DNA of 64,000 bases, taken from NCBI GenBank assembly GCA_045125245.1, contig JBGVNF010000012.1:22185-86184 (forward strand), written 5' to 3'. The notes under the pieces were generated by a model, which had not been told where the DNA came from, ran no database searches, and worked only from the letters and a program-made list of their open reading frames with translations. Source of the stretch: SVEL01 sp045125245. Lineage in GTDB: Bacteria; Bacillota; Clostridia; Lachnospirales; Lachnospiraceae. Below are positions 35,816-44,189 of the stretch, in pieces; the first letter of the stretch is position 1; every line of letters begins with the position of its first letter. The position numbers and the translations under genes were made by a program.

Positions 35816-35849
35816 AAATGTTTACTTTTATCATAGAAACATTTATAAT
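35816..35849 (+). promoter_or_regulatory. Promoter with dyad before the unknown-DUF2953-gerW set
   Basis: TTTACT (35821-35826), 17-nt spacer, TATAAT (35844-35849). An 8-bp inverted repeat AAATGTTT (35816-35823) and AAACATTT (35837-35844) overlaps it and might be an operator or part of the cls transcript end. Confidence 0.55.
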
Positions 35850-35901
35850 TCAATATGTACTTTAATATGGTACAGTAATCTAGACAGAAAGAGAAATTTG
35901 T

Positions 35902-37278
35902 ATGAAAGATTTAGTAAATAATATATCAAAAGGTAAAAATCTCGAGGTAAATCTTCCTAAGTTTGGCCAGGAAATGATGGATGTATATTATAAATATGCA
36001 GCGGTTCGTTTATCTATAAATCATTATACATATAATGAAATGCTAAATTCTAGAAAAGACGAGATGAATACTCTTGTAAAAGATTATAATGATATAGTAA
36101 AAAAAGGTATTATAGGAACATTAATAGGCGAAGAATTAGAAGATGCCATTATTAAAATTGATAATATCAGATCAAGTGTAATAAAAGTTATGAAGGGTTT
36201 GACATCTCTTGTTGATATTCTCAATATTTATGAATATGTTTTAAATAGAATTGAATACCGATTTGAAACAGACATAGATAAGAATTTTGATGATGACGAA
36301 GCCTTTATTAATATTCTTATGGAATATATGCTTTCAGGTAAGGATAAGACACTGGTTAATCTAAGAATTACAGAATGTGTAAGACAGTTACCGCTTAGAA
36401 TGACAAAAGCGCGTTTCTTTGAACTTCTTAAAGCTGGAATGGAAGTGTACAAGGATAGTGAAAAAACAAGCGTTGACGATTATATTTATATGCTTACATC
36501 ATCATCTATGATATACACAGATGAATACTGTAAAAATATATCGGATGATGTGAATAGTATAATAGAAGAGCTTGAAAATGCTGATTATTCAACACTTACA
36601 AAAGAAGAGTTTGTTAAGCTTAAGGAAAAGCTTACATATGCTATAGATTTAGTTCGGACTATTGTAGATATGTATCTTCTTTTTATAGAACTTGTAGGGG
36701 ATACATATGTAATGCTATTATCAGCACCTTATGCTAATACAAAGTGTGAAGAGAAAGATATTCTTGTTAAAATTTTGGCGGCCCAGTCAGAAGAAGAGTG
36801 CGAAGAAGCATTGATGGCATTGGAAGGAAAACAGGAGTATCTCTACGGAAAGTATTCAAAATGCGAATATCTTATCAAAGATATTATAGATAACAAGAGT
36901 GATTTAGTGGAAAGCTTAATGCTTATGCCATTGTACAATTCACTTGATAAGATAAGTATATTAGAATCAGGAAGTCATTTTGTGGAATTTGACAAGGTGA
37001 TTGAGAGAGAAATAGCTGGAATCTCTTATATTGATTTAAAGTATAATGAATTAGAGGTTATGCTTAAAGAATTTTTTAAAGAGCATTCAAAGCAGATTAA
37101 TCGTGCTGTTATGGCACATGTTCTTTCTGCATTACCTGTATTTTTCAATAATGTGGATGAGATAAGAAATTATGTATATTCAAGTATAAGTGGCTGTAGC
37201 GATATGGCTGAAAAGATTGCATGTAAGGAAATATTTTACGCAATGATGGAGGAAGACGGTTTTAATGTTGTTTCATAA
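35902..37278 (+). CDS. Unknown 458-residue helical protein
   Basis: I do not recognise a family. The protein is soluble-looking, acidic, almost wholly helical by composition, with no membrane segment, signal peptide or metal motif. It begins MKDLVNNISKGKNLEVNLPK. Its promoter is at 35821-35849. The next gene starts 14 nt before its stop, so translation is coupled, and DUF2953 and gerW follow with short gaps. Codon use is like the neighbours, so no sign of recent transfer. The company of a sporulation gene suggests, but does not show, a role in cell envelope or spore formation. Confidence 0.8.
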   Translation: MKDLVNNISKGKNLEVNLPKFGQEMMDVYYKYAAVRLSINHYTYNEMLNSRKDEMNTLVKDYNDIVKKGIIGTLIGEELEDAIIKIDNIRSSVIKVMKGLTSLVDILNIYEYVLNRIEYRFETDIDKNFDDDEAFINILMEYMLSGKDKTLVNLRITECVRQLPLRMTKARFFELLKAGMEVYKDSEKTSVDDYIYMLTSSSMIYTDEYCKNISDDVNSIIEELENADYSTLTKEEFVKLKEKLTYAIDLVRTIVDMYLLFIELVGDTYVMLLSAPYANTKCEEKDILVKILAAQSEEECEEALMALEGKQEYLYGKYSKCEYLIKDIIDNKSDLVESLMLMPLYNSLDKISILESGSHFVEFDKVIEREIAGISYIDLKYNELEVMLKEFFKEHSKQINRAVMAHVLSALPVFFNNVDEIRNYVYSSISGCSDMAEKIACKEIFYAMMEEDGFNVVS

Positions 37279-37573
37279 GAAACTCTATGTGGATGAAGAA
37301 ATTTCAAAGCATAAGAGAAAAACAATTAAAAATCTAAAATATAGTAAGTTAATGCTAGGTGTGTATGTTATCACATTATCAAATAATCCAAATGATGAAT
37401 TGGATATAATTCCTTCCTATGTTCTCATGCAGAAGATATATAAAGACATGGAACTGATAGTTGTGGGTATTGCCAGTGATAGAGATAATGCCTTAGAACT
37501 TTTAAATAGGATGACATATGACTGTTTAAATGAGACAGGAAATGTGTCCTTTAAACAATATTTTAACATGTAA
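37265..37573 (+). CDS. Unknown 102-residue protein, overlapping the 458-residue gene
   Basis: A small protein with a basic N-terminus (FHKKLYVDEEISKHKRKTIKNLKYSK) and a compact alpha/beta-looking remainder (LMLGVYVITLSNNPNDELDIIPSYVL, MELIVVGIASDRDNALELLNRM). The start overlaps the preceding gene by 14 nt, with GGAGG (37249-37253) as ribosome site. The pattern YVITLSNNPNDELDIIPS suggests a cytosolic enzyme-like fold but no function can be assigned. Confidence 0.8.
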   Translation: MLFHKKLYVDEEISKHKRKTIKNLKYSKLMLGVYVITLSNNPNDELDIIPSYVLMQKIYKDMELIVVGIASDRDNALELLNRMTYDCLNETGNVSFKQYFNM

Positions 37574-37593
37574 GAAAGGAAAAGAAGAGTGAA

Positions 37594-38574
37594 ATGCTAG
37601 AAATCATACTTAATATATTTTTAATAATATTAAAAATATTAGGCATTTTATTACTGTCAGCTCTTTTACTTATAGTTACATTGTTGTTAATAGTTCTGTT
37701 TGTGCCTATACGGTATAAAGCCGCAGGAGATTTTAGTAAGACTGAAAATGGTATAGAACATAATATATATGCTAAAATAACCTGGTGCTTGAGGAGTATA
37801 TCTATAAGTTATCAAAGAGTTGATAATAAGAATAATATATCGTTTAAAGTATTTGGATATGATTTGCTTAATCGTAAAAGGAAGCCTAAGAAAAAGGCTG
37901 TCACCAGGGTAAATAGTTCAACGAAAAATGTGAATAATAACAATAACATTTCTTCTAGGGAGAATAAGGTATCACCAGAAAAAACGATTGTAAAGAGTGT
38001 ACAGAATCTAGAGAATGTACAAAATATTACGTCGAATACTAACGATAATCTTAAAGCAAAAGAAATTGTTGAACCTAATACACAACAAAAAAAGAAATCA
38101 ATTAGGGACAAAATAAAAAATATTCTTCATAAAATTAAAGAAAAAATAAGAGGAATATTTAACAAAATCAAAGCTATTGCAGATAAGATAAAAAGTATAA
38201 ATAATGTAAAAAACTCTTTTATAGAATATTTGAGGCAAGATACTTCAAAGAAGGCGATAAAAGAGATAAAAAAAATAATAATAAAGCTTATAAAACATAT
38301 TTTACCAAGAAAGCTTAAGGCTACTGTAGGATTTGGATTTGAAGATCCGTCTACTACAGGCAAGGTGTTGGGATATTCTAGTATATTCTATGGAATATAT
38401 GGTGAAAATCTAGAATTAGAGCCTGATTTTGACAAAACAGTTTTATATGGCAAATTTAATCTAAAAGGAAGAATAAGAATATTTAATGTTCTTTTGGCTG
38501 GATTTAAATTATATAGAAACAAGTGGATTAGAGATTTTATTACATTTTCTAAGGAAACAGTAAAGGATTTATAG
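37594..38574 (+). CDS. DUF2953 domain membrane protein (YtfI-like)
   Basis: A 326-residue protein with a long hydrophobic N-terminal helix (about residues 3-36), a Lys/Asn-rich low-complexity centre (about 90-220), and the DUF2953 domain at the C-terminus (KATVGFGFEDPSTTGKVLGYSSIFYGIYG, LKGRIRIFNVLLAGFKLYRNK). DUF2953 genes sit directly before gerW/ytfJ across spore formers, as here (9-nt gap). The domain probably faces outwards or into the forespore membrane space. Function unknown. Confidence 0.88.
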   Translation: MLEIILNIFLIILKILGILLLSALLLIVTLLLIVLFVPIRYKAAGDFSKTENGIEHNIYAKITWCLRSISISYQRVDNKNNISFKVFGYDLLNRKRKPKKKAVTRVNSSTKNVNNNNNISSRENKVSPEKTIVKSVQNLENVQNITSNTNDNLKAKEIVEPNTQQKKKSIRDKIKNILHKIKEKIRGIFNKIKAIADKIKSINNVKNSFIEYLRQDTSKKAIKEIKKIIIKLIKHILPRKLKATVGFGFEDPSTTGKVLGYSSIFYGIYGENLELEPDFDKTVLYGKFNLKGRIRIFNVLLAGFKLYRNKWIRDFITFSKETVKDL

Positions 38575-38583
38575 GAGGAAGCT

Positions 38584-38988
38584 ATGCAGGAAAATAATTT
38601 TGACAAGACAGTTGGTTCGTTATTCAATGGAATGACAAATTTTATGACAACTAAGACAGTTGTGGGAGAAGCAGTTCATATTGGAGATACAATTATCTTA
38701 CCTTTAGTAGATGTATCTTTTGGTATGGGTGCAGGAGCAAGAGCTGATGGAAATAAGAATAGTGCAACAGGCGGTATGGGTGGAAAGATGTCACCAAGTG
38801 CTGTTTTAGTTATTAATAATGGTGTAAGCCGCATTATTAATATTAAGAATCAGGACACAGTTACTAAGCTTGTAGATATGGCACCAGACATTATAGCTAG
38901 ATTTACAAGCATGATAAAGAAGGATGGCGGTGCTAATCTTTCTGATGAAGAAATAGTTGTAGCTGCTAAAGAAAATAGCGCAAATTAA
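38584..38988 (+). CDS. gerW: GerW family sporulation protein (YtfJ)
   Basis: A 134-residue protein: VVGEAVHIGDTIILPLVDVSFGMGAGA, then a Gly/Asn stretch GGMGGKMSPSAVLVI and LVDMAPDIIARFTSMI. GerW is a spore protein needed for normal germination, notably with L-alanine in Bacillus. Shine-Dalgarno AGGAGG. Its presence with the SASP at 51694 supports a spore-forming host. Confidence 0.95.
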   Translation: MQENNFDKTVGSLFNGMTNFMTTKTVVGEAVHIGDTIILPLVDVSFGMGAGARADGNKNSATGGMGGKMSPSAVLVINNGVSRIINIKNQDTVTKLVDMAPDIIARFTSMIKKDGGANLSDEEIVVAAKENSAN

Positions 38989-39073
38989 TAAAAAAATATA
39001 AACGATTGTATATAAATGTAAAACTAACACTGGATTATGCATATAATATATTAAAGAATATTTTGGTAATGAT

Positions 39074-39223
39074 ATGTCTATTAAAAAAATATGTGGATTT
39101 ATATTGTTCTGGTTGGCAGTGGGTATGGCTATAGGCCTTTATCTGCAAACGGGATTTTGGATAATCGTATTGATTGTTATAATGCTTATCAGTGGATACA
39201 ATCTGTTTTGCGGAGGAAAATAA
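39074..39223 (+). CDS. Small 49-residue membrane protein before metF
   Basis: ATG 39074 to TAA 39221-39223 encodes a 49-residue protein: short basic start MSIKKICG, then two hydrophobic helices (about 9-23 and 28-41) around QTG, ending GYNLFCGGK. It is too short for ordinary gene calling. The Shine-Dalgarno is weak (TTGGTAAT), but frame, hydrophobicity pattern and exact fit between gerW and metF make it plausible. The metF ribosome site GGAGG lies in its last codons. Not assigned to any family. Confidence 0.6.
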   Translation: MSIKKICGFILFWLAVGMAIGLYLQTGFWIIVLIVIMLISGYNLFCGGK

Positions 39224-39224
39224 A

Positions 39225-40094
39225 GTGAAGATATCATCATTGTTTGAACAGGGAAAAACAGTATTTTCTTTTGAAATATTCCCGCCAAAGAAGACTAGTA
39301 GTATTGATACTGTTTATTCTACACTTGAGGGGCTTAAGGATTTAAAGCCTGCATTTATAAGTGTAACATATGGTGCTGGTGGCACATTAACTGATGCTGG
39401 TCACTCAAAAACTTGTGAAATAGCATCCATTATAAAGAATAAGTACAATATTACACCAGTGGCACATTTGACATGTGTTAACTCGACAAAATCTCAAGTT
39501 GAAGCAGAGCTTAATTCTTTAAAGGATAATGGTATAGAAAACATTTTGGCACTTAGAGGAGATATTAACCCTGATATACCAAGGTGTTATGATTTTAAAT
39601 ATGCTTCAGAACTTGTAAGCTTTATAAAAGAACGTGGTGATTTTCATATTTCAGGAGCTTGCTATCCTGAAGTACATAATGATGCCGAAAATATGGTTGA
39701 TGATATATTAAACCTAAAAAAGAAGGTTGACGCAGGTGTGACACATCTTATGAGTCAGTTATTCTTTGATAACAATGCCTTTTATTCATTTGTAGAAAAG
39801 GCTAGAATTGCTGGTGTTAATGTTCCTATTGAGGCAGGTATTATGCCAGTTACAAATAAGAGCCAAATAGAGAGAATGGTTACAATGTGTGGTGCATCAT
39901 TGCCACAGAAGTTTGTAAAGGTTATGCAGAAGTTTGAAAATAACCCTGAAGCTTTAAGGGATGCAGGTATTGCTTATGCAATAGACCAGATTGTTGACCT
40001 TATTTCCAGCGGTGTAGATGGAATTCATCTTTATACAATGAATAATCCATATGTAGCAAGAAAAATTTCAGAAGCTGTAGGTAATCTCTTATAA
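39225..40094 (+). CDS. metF: Methylenetetrahydrofolate reductase
   Basis: A 289-residue enzyme that reduces 5,10-methylene-THF to 5-methyl-THF, the methyl donor for MetH. Seen: FSFEIFPPKKT, FISVTYGAGGTL, HLTCVNSTKSQVEAEL, NILALRGDINPD, SQLFFDNNAFYSF and EAGIMPVTNKSQIERM. The start is GTG 39225 with GGAGG 8 nt upstream. A GTG at 39192 is in frame but lies inside the 49-residue gene and upstream of the ribosome site. The MetH activation gene and metH follow directly, so this is a cobalamin-methionine operon. Confidence 0.95.
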   Translation: MKISSLFEQGKTVFSFEIFPPKKTSSIDTVYSTLEGLKDLKPAFISVTYGAGGTLTDAGHSKTCEIASIIKNKYNITPVAHLTCVNSTKSQVEAELNSLKDNGIENILALRGDINPDIPRCYDFKYASELVSFIKERGDFHISGACYPEVHNDAENMVDDILNLKKKVDAGVTHLMSQLFFDNNAFYSFVEKARIAGVNVPIEAGIMPVTNKSQIERMVTMCGASLPQKFVKVMQKFENNPEALRDAGIAYAIDQIVDLISSGVDGIHLYTMNNPYVARKISEAVGNLL

Positions 40095-40109
40095 TAAGAG
40101 GAGTTTATA

Positions 40110-40784
40110 ATGAAAAAAACAAATATTACTCTTCAAAAAGTTAATAAGGACGAGCTTTATAGGTATACAGGTACTCCGGACGACTCTGTCCGGGGTATTA
40201 TTGATAAAGCGGAAGAGGAGTTAATTAATTTAGTTAGACCTGGATATGTATGGAAGATATTTGATATTGTAATTGATGAGGCAGGTGTTAAATTAGCTGG
40301 AACAGAAGTTATTCTGAAAGGTGAAAGTATAAAAAAACACTTGCGAGGTTGCGATAGAATTGCTTTACTTGCTAGTACTTTGACTGGAGAAGCAGATAGG
40401 CTTATTAGAAAATATCAGGTGTGTGATATGACAAAGGCTGTCATTATAGATGCTATAGCATCTGTAGCTATAGAACAGATTTGTAATATGGCAGAGGAGG
40501 ATATAAAAGAAACCATTAAAGATTGCTATTTAACATACAGATATGGTGTTGGATATGGAGATTTTCCTCTAGAGCAGGAAAAAGATATATTAGATATCAT
40601 AGATGCTATGAAAAATATCGGATTATGTGTAACTGATGGCAATATTTTAACTCCACTAAAATCAGTAGTTTGTGTTATAGGAATTAGTGATACTGTTTTG
40701 GAAAAAGGTCAAAAGGGATGCGCAACCTGTAATATGAATACGCATTGTCAGTATAGAAAACAAGGTCTAAACTGTGGTCAATAA
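40110..40784 (+). CDS. Separate MetH reactivation-domain protein
   Basis: A 224-residue protein corresponding to the activation (AdoMet-binding) domain that forms the C-terminus of long MetH enzymes: DKDELYRYTGTPDDSVRGIIDKAEEEL, TYRYGVGYGDFPLEQEKDILDII, TPLKSVVCVIGIS and a cysteine cluster near the end (GCATCNMNTHCQYRKQGLNCG). It should reductively remethylate oxidised cob(II)alamin on the short MetH encoded next to it. The Cys cluster could bind a metal or an Fe-S cluster. That last statement is inference. Confidence 0.9.
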   Translation: MKKTNITLQKVNKDELYRYTGTPDDSVRGIIDKAEEELINLVRPGYVWKIFDIVIDEAGVKLAGTEVILKGESIKKHLRGCDRIALLASTLTGEADRLIRKYQVCDMTKAVIIDAIASVAIEQICNMAEEDIKETIKDCYLTYRYGVGYGDFPLEQEKDILDIIDAMKNIGLCVTDGNILTPLKSVVCVIGISDTVLEKGQKGCATCNMNTHCQYRKQGLNCGQ

Positions 40785-40804
40785 ATATAAACGAGGACAA
40801 AGAT

Positions 40805-43285
40805 ATGGAAATGATATTTGATAGAGATTATGTAATTCTTGATGGTGCCATGGGTACCGAAATTCAAAAAAGAGGTCTAAAGCTTGGTGGAATTCCAGAA
40901 TTATTAAATATTTCATCTAGAGAAATGATTGAAGAGATTCATCTTTCTTATATGGAGGCTGGAAGTGATATAGTTTACGCCAATACTTTTGGTGCAAATG
41001 GATACAAGCTTAAGAATTCTGGATATTCAGTAAAAGAGGTTATAGAAGCCGGCATAGATATTGCTAAGAGTGCAGCAGATAAGTTCTATACAAAAACAGG
41101 TAAAAAGGTATATGTAGCTTTAGACTTAGGACCTATAGGTCAGCTTCTTGAACCTACAGGTATTCTATCTTTCAATGAGGCATATGAATACTATAAAGAA
41201 GCTATTTTAGCGGGAAGTAAAGCGGATTTAGTTGTTTTTGAAACTCAGACGGATTTACTAGAGGTTAAAGCGGCTGTGTTAGCTGCTAAGGAAAATAGTG
41301 ATTTGCCGATAATGGTCACAATGACATTTGAGGAAAATTTAAGAACCTTTACTGGATGCAGTGTGGAAGCTATGGCGCTTACTCTTAATGGTTTAGGAGT
41401 GGATGCATTGGGTGTAAACTGCTCATTAGGACCAAAGGAGCTTTTACCGGTTGTTGAGAAGATAAGAAAATATACATCTATACCAGTTATAGCAAAGCCT
41501 AATGCTGGTTTACCTGATCCACTTACAAATACATACAATGTATCACCGGAAGCTTTTGCTGATGATATGGAACTTATGGCAAAGGCTGGAGTAAAGGTTT
41601 TTGGAGGCTGTTGTGGTACAACACCTGAATTTATTAAAGCTCTTACTGACAAAATAGGTACGTTATCCTTTGAAACTATAAGAAATGATTTACCTATAAT
41701 TAATCATATAAGTGCAGTTTGTTCGCCTACAAAGGTTGTTACTATAGATGAGCCAAGAATTATAGGTGAGAGAATTAATCCTACAGGTAAGAAAAAATTT
41801 AAAGAAGCATTACTTAACAATGACATTGATTATATTTTAAATCAAGCTACAGAACAGATTGACGCTGGTGCAGATATTTTAGATGTAAATGTGGGCTTGC
41901 CAGGAATAGATGAAAAGGAAATGATGGTTACTGCAATTAAAGCCATCCAAGGCATTGTGGATGTTCCACTTCAAATTGATTCAACTATTCCAGAAGTATT
42001 AGAAGCGGCATTGAGAATATATGCAGGAAAGCCAATAGTTAATTCTGTGAATGGAGAGGATAAGTCTCTAGATACAGTTTTACCAATTGTTAAGAAGTAC
42101 GGCGCAGCTGTAGTTGGCTTAACTCTTGATGAAAATGGTATACCTAAGACATGTGAGGAAAGATTTAATATTGCAAAGAAAATATTAGAGAAGGCTATAT
42201 ACTATGGCATTCCGAAAGAAGATGTATTTATAGATTGTCTTACACTTACAGCTTCGGCTGAGCAGGAAGGTGTTATGGAGACACTTAAGGCACTTAACAG
42301 AGTTAAGAATGAATTAGGTCTAAAAACTGTGTTGGGAGTATCAAATATATCCTTCGGCTTACCAAACAGAGAGCTTGTAAATCAGACATTTTTAACTATG
42401 GCGTTAAATAATGGATTAGATTTACCTATAATAAATCCAAATATTACAGCTATGACAGGCGCCTTTAGAGCATTTAAGCTTTTAGCAGGCTTTGATAATA
42501 ACTCTATGGAATTTATAGAAAATTATTCTGATGTCACTGTTAAAACGGTATTAGTCCCTAACGGAGCCAATGTTAATGTGTCTACTGGGAACACATCGGT
42601 AATATCTAATAAGGACAATTCAGATAATAAAAATGTTTCAGATGGTAATGAGTTATATAATAAATTAAGTATAGCCATAGAAAAGGGATTAAAATCTGAA
42701 GGTATAAATATAGCAAAAGAATTACTTAAGGATGATGATTATGATCCAATGATTCTTATAAATAATGTACTTATTCCAGCATTAGATAAGACTGGCGCAA
42801 TGTTTGAGAAGGGTAAGATTTTCTTGCCACAGTTGATTTTATCTGCTTCAGTAGCTCAGGGCTGTTTTGAGGCTATAAAGGATAAGATGAACAAAATAGG
42901 TGGCCAGTCAGTAAGTAAAGGGAAAATAATCCTTGCTACAGTTAAAGGAGATATTCATGATATAGGCAAGAACATAGTTAAGGTACTTCTTGAAAATTAT
43001 GGATATACAGTAATTGATTTAGGCAAGGATGTTGAATATCAGGCTGTAGTTGATGCAGCTATTCAACATGAAGCTAAGCTTGTAGGTTTATCTGCGCTTA
43101 TGACAACTACATTGGTATCTATGGAAGAAACTATAAAGCTTTTAAAAGAAAATAATGTGGATTGTAAGGTTGTAGTAGGTGGAGCAGTATTGACAGAAGA
43201 TTATGCTAAGAAAATAGGCGCTGATTTTTATGCCAAGGATGCAAAGGAAAGTGTAGATGTGGCAAAGAAAGTGCTAGGAGAGTAA
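40805..43285 (+). CDS. metH: Cobalamin-dependent methionine synthase, short form without activation domain
   Basis: An 826-residue enzyme moving the methyl group of 5-methyl-THF through cobalamin to homocysteine. Order: homocysteine-binding barrel (about 1-290; zinc cysteines GVNCS and FGGCCGTTPEF), pterin-binding barrel (about 315-580; ERINPTGKKKFKEAL, DVNVGLPGIDE), a Ser/Asn-rich linker, the helical cap, and the cobalamin Rossmann domain (about 700-826) with VKGDIHDIGKNIVKVLL, whose His is the lower cobalt ligand. The reactivation domain is missing and supplied by the gene in front. A terminator follows. Confidence 0.97.
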   Translation: MEMIFDRDYVILDGAMGTEIQKRGLKLGGIPELLNISSREMIEEIHLSYMEAGSDIVYANTFGANGYKLKNSGYSVKEVIEAGIDIAKSAADKFYTKTGKKVYVALDLGPIGQLLEPTGILSFNEAYEYYKEAILAGSKADLVVFETQTDLLEVKAAVLAAKENSDLPIMVTMTFEENLRTFTGCSVEAMALTLNGLGVDALGVNCSLGPKELLPVVEKIRKYTSIPVIAKPNAGLPDPLTNTYNVSPEAFADDMELMAKAGVKVFGGCCGTTPEFIKALTDKIGTLSFETIRNDLPIINHISAVCSPTKVVTIDEPRIIGERINPTGKKKFKEALLNNDIDYILNQATEQIDAGADILDVNVGLPGIDEKEMMVTAIKAIQGIVDVPLQIDSTIPEVLEAALRIYAGKPIVNSVNGEDKSLDTVLPIVKKYGAAVVGLTLDENGIPKTCEERFNIAKKILEKAIYYGIPKEDVFIDCLTLTASAEQEGVMETLKALNRVKNELGLKTVLGVSNISFGLPNRELVNQTFLTMALNNGLDLPIINPNITAMTGAFRAFKLLAGFDNNSMEFIENYSDVTVKTVLVPNGANVNVSTGNTSVISNKDNSDNKNVSDGNELYNKLSIAIEKGLKSEGINIAKELLKDDDYDPMILINNVLIPALDKTGAMFEKGKIFLPQLILSASVAQGCFEAIKDKMNKIGGQSVSKGKIILATVKGDIHDIGKNIVKVLLENYGYTVIDLGKDVEYQAVVDAAIQHEAKLVGLSALMTTTLVSMEETIKLLKENNVDCKVVVGGAVLTEDYAKKIGADFYAKDAKESVDVAKKVLGE

Positions 43286-43287
43286 GA

Positions 43288-43320
43288 AAAAAAGGAGTTT
43301 TAAAAACTCCTTTTTCTTTT
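43288..43320 (+). terminator. Terminator of metF-metH operon
   Basis: AAAAAGGAGTTT and its complement AAACTCCTTTTT fold with a TAA loop (stem GGAGTTT at 43294-43300), followed by TTTTTCTTTT. The A-rich first arm makes it usable from the minus strand too, for rpmB. Confidence 0.85.
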
Positions 43321-43395
43321 ATCGCAATTGTTAAACAACTACGATTTGGTTTAAATAAATTGCAATTAATTTAAATAAATTGGTATGTTTAATAA

Positions 43396-43581
43396 TTAAA
43401 CTCTCTCAACATAACCTGATCTTAAGCAAGAAGTACAAACGTACATCTTCTTAGAAGCTCCGTTAACGTTTACCTTAACTGATTTAACATTAGCACTCCA
43501 GATTTTGTTTGATCTTCTATGAGAATGGCTCACGCTGTTTCCGAAGTGAGCACCCTTGCTACAAATTGCACATTTAGCCAT
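43396..43581 (-). CDS. rpmB: 50S ribosomal protein L28
   Basis: A 61-residue ribosomal protein beginning MAKCAICSKGAHFGNSVSHS and ending with YVCTSCLRSGYVERV. Both CxxC pairs are present, so it is the zinc-binding form, like the L32 in this window. Shine-Dalgarno AAGGAGG on the minus strand. Divergent from yloU, the same arrangement as in Bacillus. Confidence 0.98.
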   Translation of the reverse strand: MAKCAICSKGAHFGNSVSHSHRRSNKIWSANVKSVKVNVNGASKKMYVCTSCLRSGYVERV

Positions 43582-43636
43582 GATTGCACCTCCTTAAATC
43601 AATTTGGTTGCCTTATCGCAATCCACAACAGTGGTA

Positions 43637-43665
43637 ATTTTATCAGATGAAGAGATATTTTGCAA
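43637..43665 (-). promoter_or_regulatory. Putative sigma-A promoter of rpmB
   Basis: Read on the minus strand: TTGCAA (43660-43665), 17-nt spacer, TAAAAT (43637-43642), about 55 nt before the rpmB start. Confidence 0.65.
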
Positions 43666-43707
43666 GCACTTTATGAATTTTTTTTGGTTTTCTTTTTTAT
43701 AATAATG

Positions 43708-43716
43708 TGATATACT
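43708..43716 (+). promoter_or_regulatory. Putative extended -10 promoter of yloU
   Basis: TGA followed by TATACT forms an extended -10 about 35 nt upstream of the yloU ATG. The T-rich stretch before it gives only a poor -35. Confidence 0.45.
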
Positions 43717-43750
43717 ATAAAAAATTCAGTATAATTATGGAGGTTGCGTT

Positions 43751-44110
43751 ATGAAAGCAAAAATAACAAATGAATTAGGCGATATATTAATTGATGAAAA
43801 CGTTATTGCAAAGTACGCAGGAACTACAGCAGTAGAATGTTTTGGTATCGTGGGTATGGCGGCTGTTAGTATGACAGATGGTTTAGTAAAACTTTTAAAG
43901 AAGGAAAGCATTACTAAAGGAATTGATGTTACAATTGATGAGGATAATTCAATAACAATTGATTTCCATGTAATTGTATCATACGGTGTTAATATTTCAT
44001 CTGTTTCGGACAATCTTGTGGAGAATGTTAGATATAAGGTAGAAGAATTCACAGGCCTTAAGGTAACTAAGATTAACATCTTCGTTGAAGGCGTTAGAAT
44101 AATTGATTAA
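43751..44110 (+). CDS. yloU: Asp23/Gls24 family protein (YloU)
   Basis: A 119-residue Asp23-domain protein: IDENVIAKYAGTTAVECFGIVGMAA and VIVSYGVNISSVSDNLVENVRYKVEEFTGLKVTKINIFVEGVR. Family members form membrane-associated layers or have a general stress role. It always precedes the DAK2-domain gene yloV, as here. Confidence 0.93.
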   Translation: MKAKITNELGDILIDENVIAKYAGTTAVECFGIVGMAAVSMTDGLVKLLKKESITKGIDVTIDEDNSITIDFHVIVSYGVNISSVSDNLVENVRYKVEEFTGLKVTKINIFVEGVRIID

Positions 44111-44119
44111 TAAATAAGG

Positions 44120-44148
44120 TTGCAATTATTAAAAAAGTATTATATATA
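44120..44148 (+). promoter_or_regulatory. Possible promoter between yloU and yloV
   Basis: TTGCAA (44120-44125), 17-nt spacer, TATATA (44143-44148). The region is very AT-rich, so chance is a real alternative. Confidence 0.4.
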
Positions 44149-44189
44149 TATTAAGTGGCTTTTTTTAACATTTAAGGAGGAAAATTGTC

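Noticed and set aside
39192..39224. A longer MetF start at GTG 39192
   Set aside because: It precedes the ribosome site GGAGG at 39212-39216 and overlaps the 49-residue gene.
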